Shown here piece by piece: positions 6,214 to 13,888 of a stretch of 36,048 bases of DNA. Position 1 is the stretch's first letter. Each line of letters opens with the position of its first letter. The DNA is from Pseudomonadota bacterium (lineage in GTDB: Bacteria; Verrucomicrobiota; Verrucomicrobiia; Limisphaerales; SXTU01). The stretch covers positions 1 through 36,048 of the forward strand of contig RFSE01000041.1 of NCBI GenBank assembly GCA_009924135.1, written 5' to 3'. The translations under genes and the position numbers were made by a program. Below the pieces are notes generated by a model. That model worked only from the letters and a program-made list of their open reading frames with translations. It had not been told where the DNA came from and ran no database searches.

Positions 6214-8472
6214 TCACTTCACCGAACGAATCCACTCCCCCAGCATCTTCACCGCCGGTTCGTCCACGATCGACTTGGCCAGCGGGGGCATGCCGCCCTG
6301 GCCGATGCGCAGGACGCGCTGCATCAGCACGCTGCGCTCCGGGGCGCCGGGCGCGACCAGCAGGGCGTCCTGAATGCCGAACTTGTCGTGCAACGGGGCG
6401 ACGCCAATGAGCTTCATCTGCTCGGGCTTCGTATTCCAGCGGAGGGTGATCGCGGAGTTGCCGCCGCCGGCCTCGACGTGGCAATGCGAGCAGTTGGCGT
6501 GCAGGTAGGACCGCGCGCGGGCATCCAGCTCGGCGGATTCGTCGTAGGGATTCGGCAGGCTGGCCATCTTCTCAGGCGGTTTGGGCAGCTTCGCCACCCC
6601 GTCCTTGTCGGGTTTCAGATTGAACACGCCGATGTGTGCCAGCGTGCGGAGCTGGTTGGCCTTGCGACCCGCATAATCATGATCCCGGTTCATCTGCCAA
6701 GTCGTCGCCCCGAGCACGAACTGGGCGGCGCGGCTGTGACAGGTCATGCACTCGGCACGGCTCGGGTAGTGCCACGTCTGCTTGCGCGTGCCGCCGGGAG
6801 CACGGGCGTCCTTGATCTTGAAGTCGCGGTCCACGCCCTTCGCCTCGACGAGTTCGGCCTCCGTCTGCGCGTCGTTCCAACGGTAGCTGTAGCCCACCCA
6901 TTCGTTTTGCTCGAACAGCATGAAACGCGTCTCGATCCATTTGCGGGACTTGGGATTGCCGGCTTCGAGGTCCAGCGCGAAGCTCTTCACCAGGACGGTC
7001 TCCTCGGGGAATTTCCATCCGCCGCCTTCACTGAAATCGATCTTCGATTCGCCCGGCAACGCGATGAACCGTTCCTTGTGCGCGCCGTCCGACCACAACT
7101 GCGAGTTGACCGAGTACGGAATCACGCCCGGCGCAACCACGTGCCCCTTCACCTTCGCAAACAGGCCGCTCTCGCTCAGTTTCTTCGGGAACGGCGGGCG
7201 TTTCTTCGTCTCCGTCGGCATGGGTTCCAGCTCGTAGAGCTGCCCGGCGTAATCCACGTAAAAGATTTCTCCGTCCCGGCCTTCGCAGAACGCGAGGATC
7301 TGGTGCGGCGTGTCCGCGATCTCGCGGTGCCAGGTCACCTGGCTGCCCTTGCGCTTGAGCGCCCAGATTTTGCCGGTGCCGTAGTCGCCATAGAGGTAGG
7401 CTCCGCGCAGTTCCGCGAACCGGCTGCCCTGGTACACCACGCCGCCCGTGATGGAGCGCGCCTCGGCGTGATGATGCTCCATGAGCGGCGGCGTGAAAGG
7501 ATGCGGTCCCGGCTTGCGCTGCGCATGGAAGGGATGATTCCCCTCGCGCACGCTCCAGCCGAAGTTCGCCCCGCGCGTGACCAGCTCGATCATCTCGTAG
7601 AGGTCCTGGCCGATGTCGCCGACGAGCAGTCCGCCATCGGCCGGGTCCATCGTAATGCGCCACGGGTTGCGGAACCCGTAGGCCCAAAGCTCCGGCCGCG
7701 CGCCGGGGATGTCCCAGAACGGGTTGTCCTTGGGGATCGAAAACGCCTTGCCCTTGTCGGGATGCTCGATGTCGAGCCGCAGCAGGCCGGAATTCAAGTC
7801 CGTAATGTCCTGTCCGGTGTTGTTGCCGTCCGAGTCGCTCGTGCCATCGCCGGAGGTGATGTAGAGCATCCCGTCCAAGCCGAACGCCATCTCGCCGCCG
7901 TTGTGGCCGTTCGACCACCACTGGATGATTTCGTACTGGGAGTCCGGGTTCGCCTTGCCCTCAGGCGTGACCGTGTAACGGAGGATGCGGTTGAAGCGGT
8001 TCGTTCCGCCCAGCACCACGCCCGCGCTGTTGGTCTGCTTCGTCGTCGGACCATTTACAAACGTGAACACGTACCGGTTCGTCGCGAAGCCCGGGTGGAA
8101 GTGGAAGGAATACAGTTCGTGGTCCGGCACCGTCAGGAAGATATTGGTCGTGGTGCCCGCCTGATCGCGCGTGATCGACAGGATGCGCCCCGCCTGTTCG
8201 CCCACGAGGAAGCCATCACTGCTCGCGTCGCGTCCGATGAAGAGCGAATGGTGGAAGTTCAGGGCCGGCCACGCGCGCTTGGCCCGCAAGGGCAGCGCCG
8301 GGTCCGGCGAGCCGACGACGCGCGAGGTCGTGAGCGGAACGCGTTTGTCCAGGCCGACGGGTTGACCGTCGTAGGCCAGGGTGGTGGCGGGCTTCGCCGC
8401 CGGGGCGGCGGGAAGATGGGCAATGACACTCCCCATGAGCAACACGAGGAGCGAACGAATCAGGTGGTTCAC
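6214..8472 (-). CDS. Secreted sorbosone-type dehydrogenase (PQQ-like beta-propeller) fused to a di-heme c domain
   Basis: This 752-residue exported protein has a signal peptide (MNHLIRSLLVLLMGSVIAHLPAAPA written in parts: hydrophobic core 7-20). Residues about 60-410 form a glucose/sorbosone dehydrogenase six-bladed propeller (DGMLYITSGDGTSD, AYGFRNPWRITMDP, GANFGWSVREGNHPF, GGVVYQGSRF, FCEGRDGEIFYVDYAG). Residues about 430-752 resemble the C-terminal domain found with such dehydrogenases, with two c-type haem sites CMTCH (about 575) and CSHCH (about 660) and a GGMPPL stretch near the end that could supply a distal Met. The likely role is periplasmic oxidation of a sugar or alcohol with electrons passed to the attached haem domain. 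PQQ use is inferred from the family, and the substrate is unknown. A single-gene unit; the next gene upstream lies across repeat DNA. Confidence 0.88.
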   Translation of the reverse strand: MNHLIRSLLVLLMGSVIAHLPAAPAAKPATTLAYDGQPVGLDKRVPLTTSRVVGSPDPALPLRAKRAWPALNFHHSLFIGRDASSDGFLVGEQAGRILSITRDQAGTTTNIFLTVPDHELYSFHFHPGFATNRYVFTFVNGPTTKQTNSAGVVLGGTNRFNRILRYTVTPEGKANPDSQYEIIQWWSNGHNGGEMAFGLDGMLYITSGDGTSDSDGNNTGQDITDLNSGLLRLDIEHPDKGKAFSIPKDNPFWDIPGARPELWAYGFRNPWRITMDPADGGLLVGDIGQDLYEMIELVTRGANFGWSVREGNHPFHAQRKPGPHPFTPPLMEHHHAEARSITGGVVYQGSRFAELRGAYLYGDYGTGKIWALKRKGSQVTWHREIADTPHQILAFCEGRDGEIFYVDYAGQLYELEPMPTETKKRPPFPKKLSESGLFAKVKGHVVAPGVIPYSVNSQLWSDGAHKERFIALPGESKIDFSEGGGWKFPEETVLVKSFALDLEAGNPKSRKWIETRFMLFEQNEWVGYSYRWNDAQTEAELVEAKGVDRDFKIKDARAPGGTRKQTWHYPSRAECMTCHSRAAQFVLGATTWQMNRDHDYAGRKANQLRTLAHIGVFNLKPDKDGVAKLPKPPEKMASLPNPYDESAELDARARSYLHANCSHCHVEAGGGNSAITLRWNTKPEQMKLIGVAPLHDKFGIQDALLVAPGAPERSVLMQRVLRIGQGGMPPLAKSIVDEPAVKMLGEWIRSVK

Positions 8473-8546
8473 GCAACAAGGCTAGACCGGACGCCGCCGT
8501 CGTCAATTCAGGGTTTGGCAGGTTCGCCAGGGCGCATCGCAATAAA

Positions 8547-8716
8547 CCAACGCATCCGTCGGCCTCGGGTGGCACCCGCGTCTCGCGGGTAGTTTTCGGC
8601 GTCCCGCCGAAAACTTGGTCGTGCGAGCGACCAGTGGTAGCCGCACCCATCGGGACTCCGCACGTCAGCGGTTCGGGCGGGACGCCCGAACCGACCCGCG
8701 AGACGCGGGTGCCACC
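8547..8716. repeat. REP-like element: direct copy of 9475-9543 plus inverted partner
   Basis: Bases 8547-8615 are identical over 69 bp to 9475-9543. They contain two hairpins, ACCCGCG-TCT-CGCGGGT and TTTTCGGCGTCCCGCCGAAAA. Bases 8671-8716 carry the inverted counterpart (GGGCGGGACGCCCGAACC, then ACCCGCGAGACGCGGGTGCC). The element fills most of 8473-8813, where I see no gene. Confidence 0.8.
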
Positions 8717-8813
8717 CCAATGCAAAGCGTGCCCGCCAGGGTTGGGTTATCGGATGCCGGATCGCGGGGGCTTCGCCATGGCCGCGAAAGTGCTTCATCT
8801 GGCAGTTGCTAGA

Positions 8814-8914
8814 AACCGGGATGCGCCTTTCTGCCACTCCGCTTCAATTTCTAATCAACCGTCGCTGTCCAAGGCCCCACACTTGCTCACGCCCCAAGAC
8901 GCCCGGATTACAAA
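8814..8914 (+). repeat. Partial duplicate of the DUF1501 gene's 5' region
   Basis: This stretch matches 9811-9904 with few changes: CCGGGATGCGCC, CTGCCACTC.GCTTCAATT, GGCCCCACA and TGCTCACGC.CCAAGACGCCC occur in the same order. The copy includes the equivalent of the DUF1501 start codon, here TTG in place of ATG, and similarity fades after about 8915. Together with the identical 69-bp repeats upstream of each copy it indicates a duplication of this region, with one DUF1501 copy lost. Confidence 0.7.
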
Positions 8915-8948
8915 CCACGCGTCAAGCCGGGGTCGCTACAGCGCATGG

Positions 8949-9320
8949 TCATGCGGCGGGATCATAATTCTGAGTGCTTGCATCCCATGTCATCTTGTGG
9001 TCGTCAACAGCGACCCGCCACGCGGCATCGGGCACAGCACGGCGCATTTCAGAAAGCGCTGCACACCAATGCTGAACACCCATCCACATCGCGTCTTGGG
9101 TGTTGTCGGGCAGTTTGGTCGCTCCCTCGAATATGATGTCTGGTGCCGTTGGCTCGTCATACAAACAGAAGGATTCCCAGTTGAGTCCTTGGCCAGACCG
9201 AATGTAGCTCTCAATCTGATCATCCACGGAGAATCTCTGTGTAATTGCCTCAATCGCCGCTCGCTCGCTAGCTGTAAGCGGCTGTTTGCGCTTTGCTTCG
9301 TAATAAATGGAAACGCTCAT
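8949..9320 (-). CDS. Hypothetical cytoplasmic protein, solitary orphan
   Basis: This 123-residue protein starts at the ATG at 9320 (MSVSIYYEAKRKQPLTASER). There is no signal peptide or membrane helix. It is acidic and rich in Trp (GLNWESF, MWMGVQHWC, AAWRV, KMTWDAS), which looks like a real folded domain, but I do not recognise the family. A start just downstream of a GTTAGTC/GACTAAC palindrome (9334-9347), and after the stop a CCATGCGCTG...CCCCGGC stretch matching the left half of the attC-like sites, suggest it too came in as a mobile cassette. It sits between two copies of a duplicated region upstream of DUF1501. Confidence 0.6.
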   Translation of the reverse strand: MSVSIYYEAKRKQPLTASERAAIEAITQRFSVDDQIESYIRSGQGLNWESFCLYDEPTAPDIIFEGATKLPDNTQDAMWMGVQHWCAALSEMRRAVPDAAWRVAVDDHKMTWDASTQNYDPAA

Positions 9321-9333
9321 GTGCGAAGGTGAA

Positions 9334-9347
9334 GTTAGTCGACTAAC
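9334..9347. other. Perfect 14-bp palindrome GTTAGTCGACTAAC
   Basis: The sequence is its own reverse complement and lies 13 bases before the start of the orphan gene at 9320. Each half resembles the GTTRRRY/RYYYAAC core that precedes the other cassette-like genes, with one mismatch. Confidence 0.6.
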
Positions 9348-9474
9348 AGTGTGTCGGGCTAAAGTTTTGAGGCCTATCCGGGTTGCAGATTTCTGGTTGT
9401 CTAGTGTTGCAATTGCTTGTTGTCGAGCTGATTAGCGCATCTCAATTTCTTGCAGCGCGGAGACCGGGCAGAAC

Positions 9475-9543
9475 CCAACGCATCCGTCGGCCTCGGGTGG
9501 CACCCGCGTCTCGCGGGTAGTTTTCGGCGTCCCGCCGAAAACT
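9475..9543. repeat. REP-like element, second copy of 8547-8615
   Basis: A 69-bp exact repeat of 8547-8615 carrying two short hairpins. It belongs to the repeat-filled non-coding stretch 9321-9880. Confidence 0.85.
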
Positions 9544-9635
9544 CCGACCGGTTTCAACCGCTGGGCAAGCAGGCAGCGGAAAGAATGCAAGGCGACGAAG
9601 TCGTAGCCCTTCGACTCCCTCTCCCTTTGCGGAGC

Positions 9636-9790
9636 AAGGGGAGAGGGTTGGGGTGAGGGGTTGGAAGAAGGCAAAAGGCAAAAGGTAAAAGGCAAAAGGG
9701 GGACAGACGTGGACCGGCACTTTTGCCTTTTGCCTTTTTCCTTTTGCCTTACCTCACCCCTCATCCGGCCTCCGGCCACCTTCTCCCCCA
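9636..9790. repeat. Long inverted repeat with AAAAGGC tandem units
   Basis: The left arm (9636-9700) reads GGGGAGAGGGTTGGGGTGAGGGG followed by tandem GCAAAAG units, and the right arm (9720-9790) reads CTTTTGCCTTTTGCC units followed by CCTCACCCCTCATCC and CCTTCTCCCCC. The arms are imperfectly complementary through their whole length, so the transcript could fold into one very long hairpin about 90 bp before the DUF1501 start. Confidence 0.8.
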
Positions 9791-9880
9791 GTGGCTTCCC
9801 GGTGTGCAAGAAGCCGGGATGCGCCCCCTGCCACTCTGCTTCAATTTTCGCCCGCGCTCGCCCGTCCAACGCCCCACAAC

Positions 9881-11284
9881 ATGCTCACGCTCCAAGACGC
9901 CCGGCACCCCGCTGGCGGCCATTCCCGCCGCCAGTTCCTGCGCGTCGGGGGACTTTCTCTGGGCGGCATCACGCTCGCCGATCTGCTGGCTTTCAAGGCC
10001 CACGCCAAGGCCAACAAGCTCGCGTTGCGCGACAAGTCGGTCATCTTCCTCTTCCAGCATGGTGGCCCGTCCCAGTTCGAGACCTTCGACCCGAAGATGG
10101 ACGCGCCGCGCGAGATCCGTTCGGCCACGGGCGAAATTCGCACGCAGATTCCCGGCATCACCTTCGGCTCCACTTTCGAGCGCCTGGCCAAGCTGAACGA
10201 CAAGTTCTCCATCGTCCGCTCGTTCACCACCGGCGATGCGAACCATGACATCAAGCCGATTGTCGGCCGCGATACCCTGCGCGCCAACATGGGCACGCTC
10301 TACTCGCGCGTCGCCGGCGTCCTGCGCCCGGACACGGCGATGCCCACGAACGTCGCCCTCTTCCCGCGCGCCGTGGACCCGGTTTCCGGCCCGGCCATCA
10401 CGCAGTTCGGCAACTTCGAGTCGGTCGGCGAGTTCGGGTCCTCTTACGCTCCGTTTGTTCCCGGTGCCGGTGGCGGTTTGCAGGCGGACATGAAGCTCAA
10501 CCTGCCGCAGTCCCGCCTCAATGACCGTCGCGAGCTGCTCAGTTCCCTCGACCTGTGGAAGCGCCGTGCCGAAGCCAGCGGGGCCTTCGACGGCCTCGAT
10601 TCCTTTCAGCAACAGGCCTTTGCCACGCTGGAGGGCGGCATCTCCGACGCCTTTGATCTCAGCAAGGAAGACCCGCGCGTCGTGGCCCGTTACGACACCG
10701 CGCCGCTCTCGTCCCGTGACCGCTTCAGTCCCACCTGGAAGAACCGCGAACATTACGCTGACAACTCCGCCACGCTCGGGAAGCTCCTGCTCCTCGCGCG
10801 TCGCCTCTGCGAACGCGGCGCGGGCTTCGTCACCGTCACCACCAGCTTCGTGTGGGACATGCACGCCGACGTGAACAACACCCCCATGACCGTGGGCATG
10901 GACTACGTGGGCCGCCCCTTCGATCACGCCGTCTCCGCGTTCATCGAGGACTGCGAAGCGCGCGGCCTGCGGGACAAGATTCTCCTCGTCTGCTGCGGTG
11001 AAATGGGCCGCACCCCGCGCATCAACGCGAAGGGCGGACGCGACCACTGGGGTGGGCTGGCTCCCCTGCTGCTCTACGGTGGCGGCCTGCAAATGGGCCA
11101 CGTCATCGGGGCCTCCGCCCGCGACGGCGGCACCCCCTCCGACAGCCCGGTAACGATGCAAAACCTGCTCGCCACCGTCATGCACACGCTGCTCGACCTC
11201 GGTGAAGTGCGCGTGATGGATGGCCTGCCCAAGTCCCTCGTGGACACCCTCACCGGCGGCGAGCCGATCAAGGGCCTGGTTTGA
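9881..11284 (+). CDS. Tat-exported DUF1501 protein
   Basis: This 467-residue protein has a Tat signal at its N-terminus (HSRRQFLRVGGLSLGG, twin Arg 16-17). The body is the DUF1501 fold, related to the alkaline phosphatase/sulfatase superfamily: VIFLFQHGGPSQFETFDPK, FTTGDANHDIKP, FVTVTTSFVWDMHADVN, LLVCCGEMGRTPRINAKGGRDHWG. DUF1501 proteins are very abundant in Planctomycetes and Verrucomicrobia, often paired with a DUF1549/DUF1553 cytochrome gene, but that partner is absent here. The function is unproven; export is expected. The ATG at 9881 gives the Tat signal directly, and the longer open frame upstream is repeat DNA. Its end overlaps the end of the convergent HxlR gene by 17 bp. A degraded copy of its 5' end lies at 8814-8914. 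Confidence 0.9.
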   Translation: MLTLQDARHPAGGHSRRQFLRVGGLSLGGITLADLLAFKAHAKANKLALRDKSVIFLFQHGGPSQFETFDPKMDAPREIRSATGEIRTQIPGITFGSTFERLAKLNDKFSIVRSFTTGDANHDIKPIVGRDTLRANMGTLYSRVAGVLRPDTAMPTNVALFPRAVDPVSGPAITQFGNFESVGEFGSSYAPFVPGAGGGLQADMKLNLPQSRLNDRRELLSSLDLWKRRAEASGAFDGLDSFQQQAFATLEGGISDAFDLSKEDPRVVARYDTAPLSSRDRFSPTWKNREHYADNSATLGKLLLLARRLCERGAGFVTVTTSFVWDMHADVNNTPMTVGMDYVGRPFDHAVSAFIEDCEARGLRDKILLVCCGEMGRTPRINAKGGRDHWGGLAPLLLYGGGLQMGHVIGASARDGGTPSDSPVTMQNLLATVMHTLLDLGEVRVMDGLPKSLVDTLTGGEPIKGLV

Positions 11285-11648
11285 GCGCCGCGCGCGTGCC
11301 CGGTTCCCACTTCAGCCCCCAATCCCGCAGAGCCACCAGCACCGGACGCAGCGCGCTGCCCTTGGCCGTGAGCTGGTAGGCGTACCGCTTGGTGCCATCG
11401 GAGGCGGGGATTTGCTCGACGACCCCATTTTCCAACAGCCGCGCCAACCGGTCGCTCAGGATGTTGGTCGGGATGCCTTCCGGCGAGGCGCTGAAATCCC
11501 GGAAACGCGAACGGCCCAGCAGCAGGTCGCGGATTACCAGGAGCGTCCAGCGGTCGCCGAGCAGGTCCAAGGAGCACGCCACGGGACACGGGGACCGCCG
11601 GTCGGGAGCGGGCCGGCGGGTCGGTTGCACGTTCTTCTGCTTTGCCAT
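11268..11648 (-). CDS. HxlR-family transcriptional regulator
   Basis: This 126-residue winged-helix protein has the HxlR core SPCPVACSLDLLGDRWTLLVIRDLLLGRSRFRDF (residues about 19-53; key parts CPVACSLDLLG and RWTLLVIRDL), then GIPTNILSDRLARLLENGVVEQI and YQLTAKGSALRPVLVALRDWG. Two cysteines in the CPVAC segment (21 and 25) could allow redox or electrophile sensing as in some family members, but that is inference. It is divergent from the DinB-like gene with an 83-bp spacer, a layout typical of a local regulator controlling its neighbour. Length is normal. Confidence 0.92.
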   Translation of the reverse strand: MAKQKNVQPTRRPAPDRRSPCPVACSLDLLGDRWTLLVIRDLLLGRSRFRDFSASPEGIPTNILSDRLARLLENGVVEQIPASDGTKRYAYQLTAKGSALRPVLVALRDWGLKWEPGTRAALKPGP

Positions 11649-11670
11649 GCGCCCAACCTGCCATAAACAT

Positions 11671-11700
11671 CACTTGCAATCCACAAGCCTTTTCACTTGC
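11671..11700. promoter_or_regulatory. Candidate HxlR operator: CACTTGC direct repeats
   Basis: CACTTGC occurs at 11671-11677 and again at 11694-11700, 23 bases apart (about two helical turns), in the spacer between the divergent hxlR and dinB-like genes. A partial inverted CTTG...CAAG pair lies in the first copy. Paired half-sites facing the same side of the helix would suit a dimeric HxlR protein. This is inference from position and repetition only. Confidence 0.35.
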
Positions 11701-11731
11701 GAATTTAAAGTAATATGGCAGCTTGACCCTC

Positions 11732-12328
11732 ATGAATTCGAGCACCGCACCGCAGCTCGCCCCGCCCGGAGCGGGCCTGCCCGCCCTGGAACTGTTCATC
11801 GCCCGCCGGCTCTTTGCGTGGAAGTGCTGGACCGGGAGTCAGGCCGCCTTTGACGCCCGTTTCCGCCAGGAGCGGGCGCTGATCAATGCGTTGGTGAAGG
11901 ATTGTGATGCGGCCTCGGCCTCGCGCCGGGTGCTGATCCGCCGGTGTAGGGGCCTGGAGGACAGCAGCCGCTACTGGTCCGTGTGGATGACGCTTGACCA
12001 CCTGCGAATCGTGAACACCTCCATCATGCGGGTCATTGGCTCGCTCACGAAGGGCGAAGTTCCACCCGGCGTGGCCAGCACGGCGGCAGTCAAACCCGGC
12101 GCGGAAGTGACGGCCGAAGTGGTGGCTGCCTACGAGGCGTCCTGCGACGCGGTGCTCGCGGCCACGGCGGCTCCGGACCTAAAGACCTCAGTTCGGTTCG
12201 CGCATCCGTGGTTTGGACCGTTGGATGCGTTTGGCTGGCACGCGATCGCCGGCACCCACATGGCCATTCATCGCGTGCAGATCGAGCGGATTCGTGAGGG
12301 ATTGGCGGAGCAACCGGCGGCCAGTTGA
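11732..12328 (+). CDS. DinB-like four-helix-bundle protein
   Basis: This 198-residue protein starts at the ATG at 11732; a TTG nine bases earlier is less likely. It matches the DinB/YfiT-like helical bundle pattern: an N-terminal helix of about 30 residues (LFIARRLFAWKCW...FDARFRQERALINALV), a central WMTLDHLRIVNTSIMRVIG helix with the first conserved His, and a C-terminal WHAIAGTHMAIHRVQIERI helix with the HxxxH pair. These His residues usually bind a divalent metal. Family members include metal-dependent thiol transferases, but the reaction here is unknown. Divergent from hxlR, so it is the likely target of that regulator. Confidence 0.7.
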   Translation: MNSSTAPQLAPPGAGLPALELFIARRLFAWKCWTGSQAAFDARFRQERALINALVKDCDAASASRRVLIRRCRGLEDSSRYWSVWMTLDHLRIVNTSIMRVIGSLTKGEVPPGVASTAAVKPGAEVTAEVVAAYEASCDAVLAATAAPDLKTSVRFAHPWFGPLDAFGWHAIAGTHMAIHRVQIERIREGLAEQPAAS

Positions 12329-12419
12329 TCCGCGGGCGAATGCAGGATGCGTCCGTTTCACCATCGACTATTGATGCAGGATTGAGTCCGGGCGCACGAC
12401 CGCGTTACCCTCTCGCTAC

Positions 12420-12752
12420 ATGAGCAAACCAGCCTGCCCGATGTGTGAAATGACCGATGTCCTAGAGCTTCCCGCCAAATGGGAATGCGTCACGTGCGGC
12501 CATGAGTGGCCCCGCGAGGCCGCTGCGGAAGCCGCGCCGGCCGCCCGCGTCGTGAAGGACGCCCACGGCAACGTGCTCGCCGACGGCGACTGCGTCATCC
12601 TGATCAAGGACTTGAAGCTCGGCGGCTCGCAGGTGCTCAAGGGCGGCTCGAAGTCCAAACCCATCCGCCTCGAGGACGGCGACCACGAAATCTCCTGCAA
12701 GGTGGACGGCATCGCCGTCGGCCTGAAGGCCTGCTTCGTCAAGAAGGCCTGA
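12420..12752 (+). CDS. phnA: PhnA/YjdM family zinc-ribbon protein
   Basis: This 110-residue protein matches Escherichia coli YjdM (PhnA) end to end. An N-terminal zinc ribbon CPMC...CVTCGHEW is followed by the C-terminal domain VVKDAHGNVLADGDCVILIKDLKLGGSQVLKGG and IRLEDGDHEISCKVDG, ending in FVKKA. Despite the old name it is not required for phosphonate breakdown in E. coli, and its role is not established. It is the first gene of a co-directional trio (41 bp to the PPOX gene, which is 1 bp from the DUF1348 gene). Confidence 0.93.
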   Translation: MSKPACPMCEMTDVLELPAKWECVTCGHEWPREAAAEAAPAARVVKDAHGNVLADGDCVILIKDLKLGGSQVLKGGSKSKPIRLEDGDHEISCKVDGIAVGLKACFVKKA

Positions 12753-12793
12753 ACCTTTTGAACGCGTTCTGATCATCGCAGGGCGTCATTACC

Positions 12794-13384
12794 ATGGCTG
12801 AACAATTCCTCCAAACCCTGTTCACGCCGTCCGTGCTGAACGCGCAGGCGCACTACTACGGCCGTTGTGCCGCGCCGGGTTCCCCGTCGGGCAACGACCC
12901 GCTCACCGACGAGGAACGCCTCTTCATCGAGGCACGGGACTCCTTTTACCTGGCCTCCATCACGGAGAACGGCTGGCCCTACATGCAGCATCGCGGTGGC
13001 GCGCCCGCCTTCCTGCGCGTGCTCAGCCCCACGCAACTCGCCTTCGCCGATTACAAGGGCAACCGCCAGCTCCTCACCACCGGCAATCTCGCCGTGAACA
13101 ACCGGGTGACGCTGTTCCTCATGGACTACCCGCGTCGCGAACGGTTGAAAATTCTTGGACACGCGCGGGTCGAGGACGCCCGCCAGCATCCCGAACTCGT
13201 CACGCAACTGGCCGAGCCGGCGGTGCGCGGTCTCGTCGAACGGATCTTCTTTGTCGAGGTCCTCTCGTTCGATTGGAACTGTCCGAAATACATCACCCCG
13301 CGCTACACGGCGGCTGAAGTGGAGGCCGCCGTTGCGCCGTTGCGCCAGCGTATCGCCGAATTGGAAGCCCAGCTCAAAACCTGA
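12794..13384 (+). CDS. Pyridoxamine 5'-phosphate oxidase family (FMN-binding split barrel) protein
   Basis: This 196-residue protein has the split-barrel signature: [74 protein letters not shown]. That pattern marks the PPOX-like subfamily that binds FMN and reduces diverse substrates or acts as a general stress protein. The true PdxH C-terminal substrate motifs are not seen, so it is not expected to make pyridoxal phosphate. It ends in a short helix ([21 protein letters not shown]). It lies in an operon with phnA upstream and the DUF1348 gene one base downstream. Confidence 0.88.
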   Translation: MAEQFLQTLFTPSVLNAQAHYYGRCAAPGSPSGNDPLTDEERLFIEARDSFYLASITENGWPYMQHRGGAPAFLRVLSPTQLAFADYKGNRQLLTTGNLAVNNRVTLFLMDYPRRERLKILGHARVEDARQHPELVTQLAEPAVRGLVERIFFVEVLSFDWNCPKYITPRYTAAEVEAAVAPLRQRIAELEAQLKT

Positions 13385-13385
13385 C

Positions 13386-13814
13386 ATGAACCCCCGCCCA
13401 CCGCTCCCGCCCTTCACCGAGGAAACCGCGCGCCAGAAAGTGCAGGCCGCCGAGGACGCCTGGAACAGCCGCGACCCCGAGCGCGTCTCGCTCGCCTACA
13501 CCGAGGACACGCACTGGCGCAACCGCGCCGAGTTCGTCAACGGCCGGGCGGAAGTGGTCGCGTTTCTGCGGCGCAAATGGGCGCGTGAACTGGACTACCG
13601 GCTGAAAAAGGAACTGTGGGCCTTTGGCGGCAACCGCATCGCCGTGCGCTTCGAGTATGAATTCCACGACGACTCCGGCCAATGGTATCGCGCCTACGGC
13701 AACGAGAACTGGGAGTTCGACGAACTCGGCTACATGAAGTTCCGCTACGCCAGCATCAACGACCTGCCGATCCAGGAAAGCGACCGGAAGTTCCGCTGGG
13801 AACGGAAGGCGTGA
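13386..13814 (+). CDS. DUF1348 / NTF2-like small protein
   Basis: This 142-residue protein starts at the ATG at 13386, one base after the PPOX stop codon, implying tight coupling. The whole length fits DUF1348 in the SnoaL/NTF2-like fold: [104 protein letters not shown]. Family members often sit with redox enzymes and quinone or flavin reductases; the activity is unknown. The cone-shaped pocket could bind a small hydrophobic ligand. Confidence 0.9.
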   Translation: MNPRPPLPPFTEETARQKVQAAEDAWNSRDPERVSLAYTEDTHWRNRAEFVNGRAEVVAFLRRKWARELDYRLKKELWAFGGNRIAVRFEYEFHDDSGQWYRAYGNENWEFDELGYMKFRYASINDLPIQESDRKFRWERKA

Positions 13815-13888
13815 ACCGGACTGCGGGCGTCCCGCCGACAACAGCGGCCTTGACCGAATCTCTTTGAGAGTTGGGAACACTTTGCAAC

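Noticed and set aside
6388..8592. A 734-codon plus-strand frame opposite the sorbosone dehydrogenase gene
   Set aside because: The translation is Arg/Ala/Val/His-rich shadow sequence and the minus-strand frame carries a signal peptide, propeller motifs and two haem sites.
9670..9750. Tandem AAAAGGC units considered as a CRISPR or VNTR array
   Set aside because: Units are 7-10 bases with no unique spacers, and the second half is the complement of the first; it is an inverted simple repeat.
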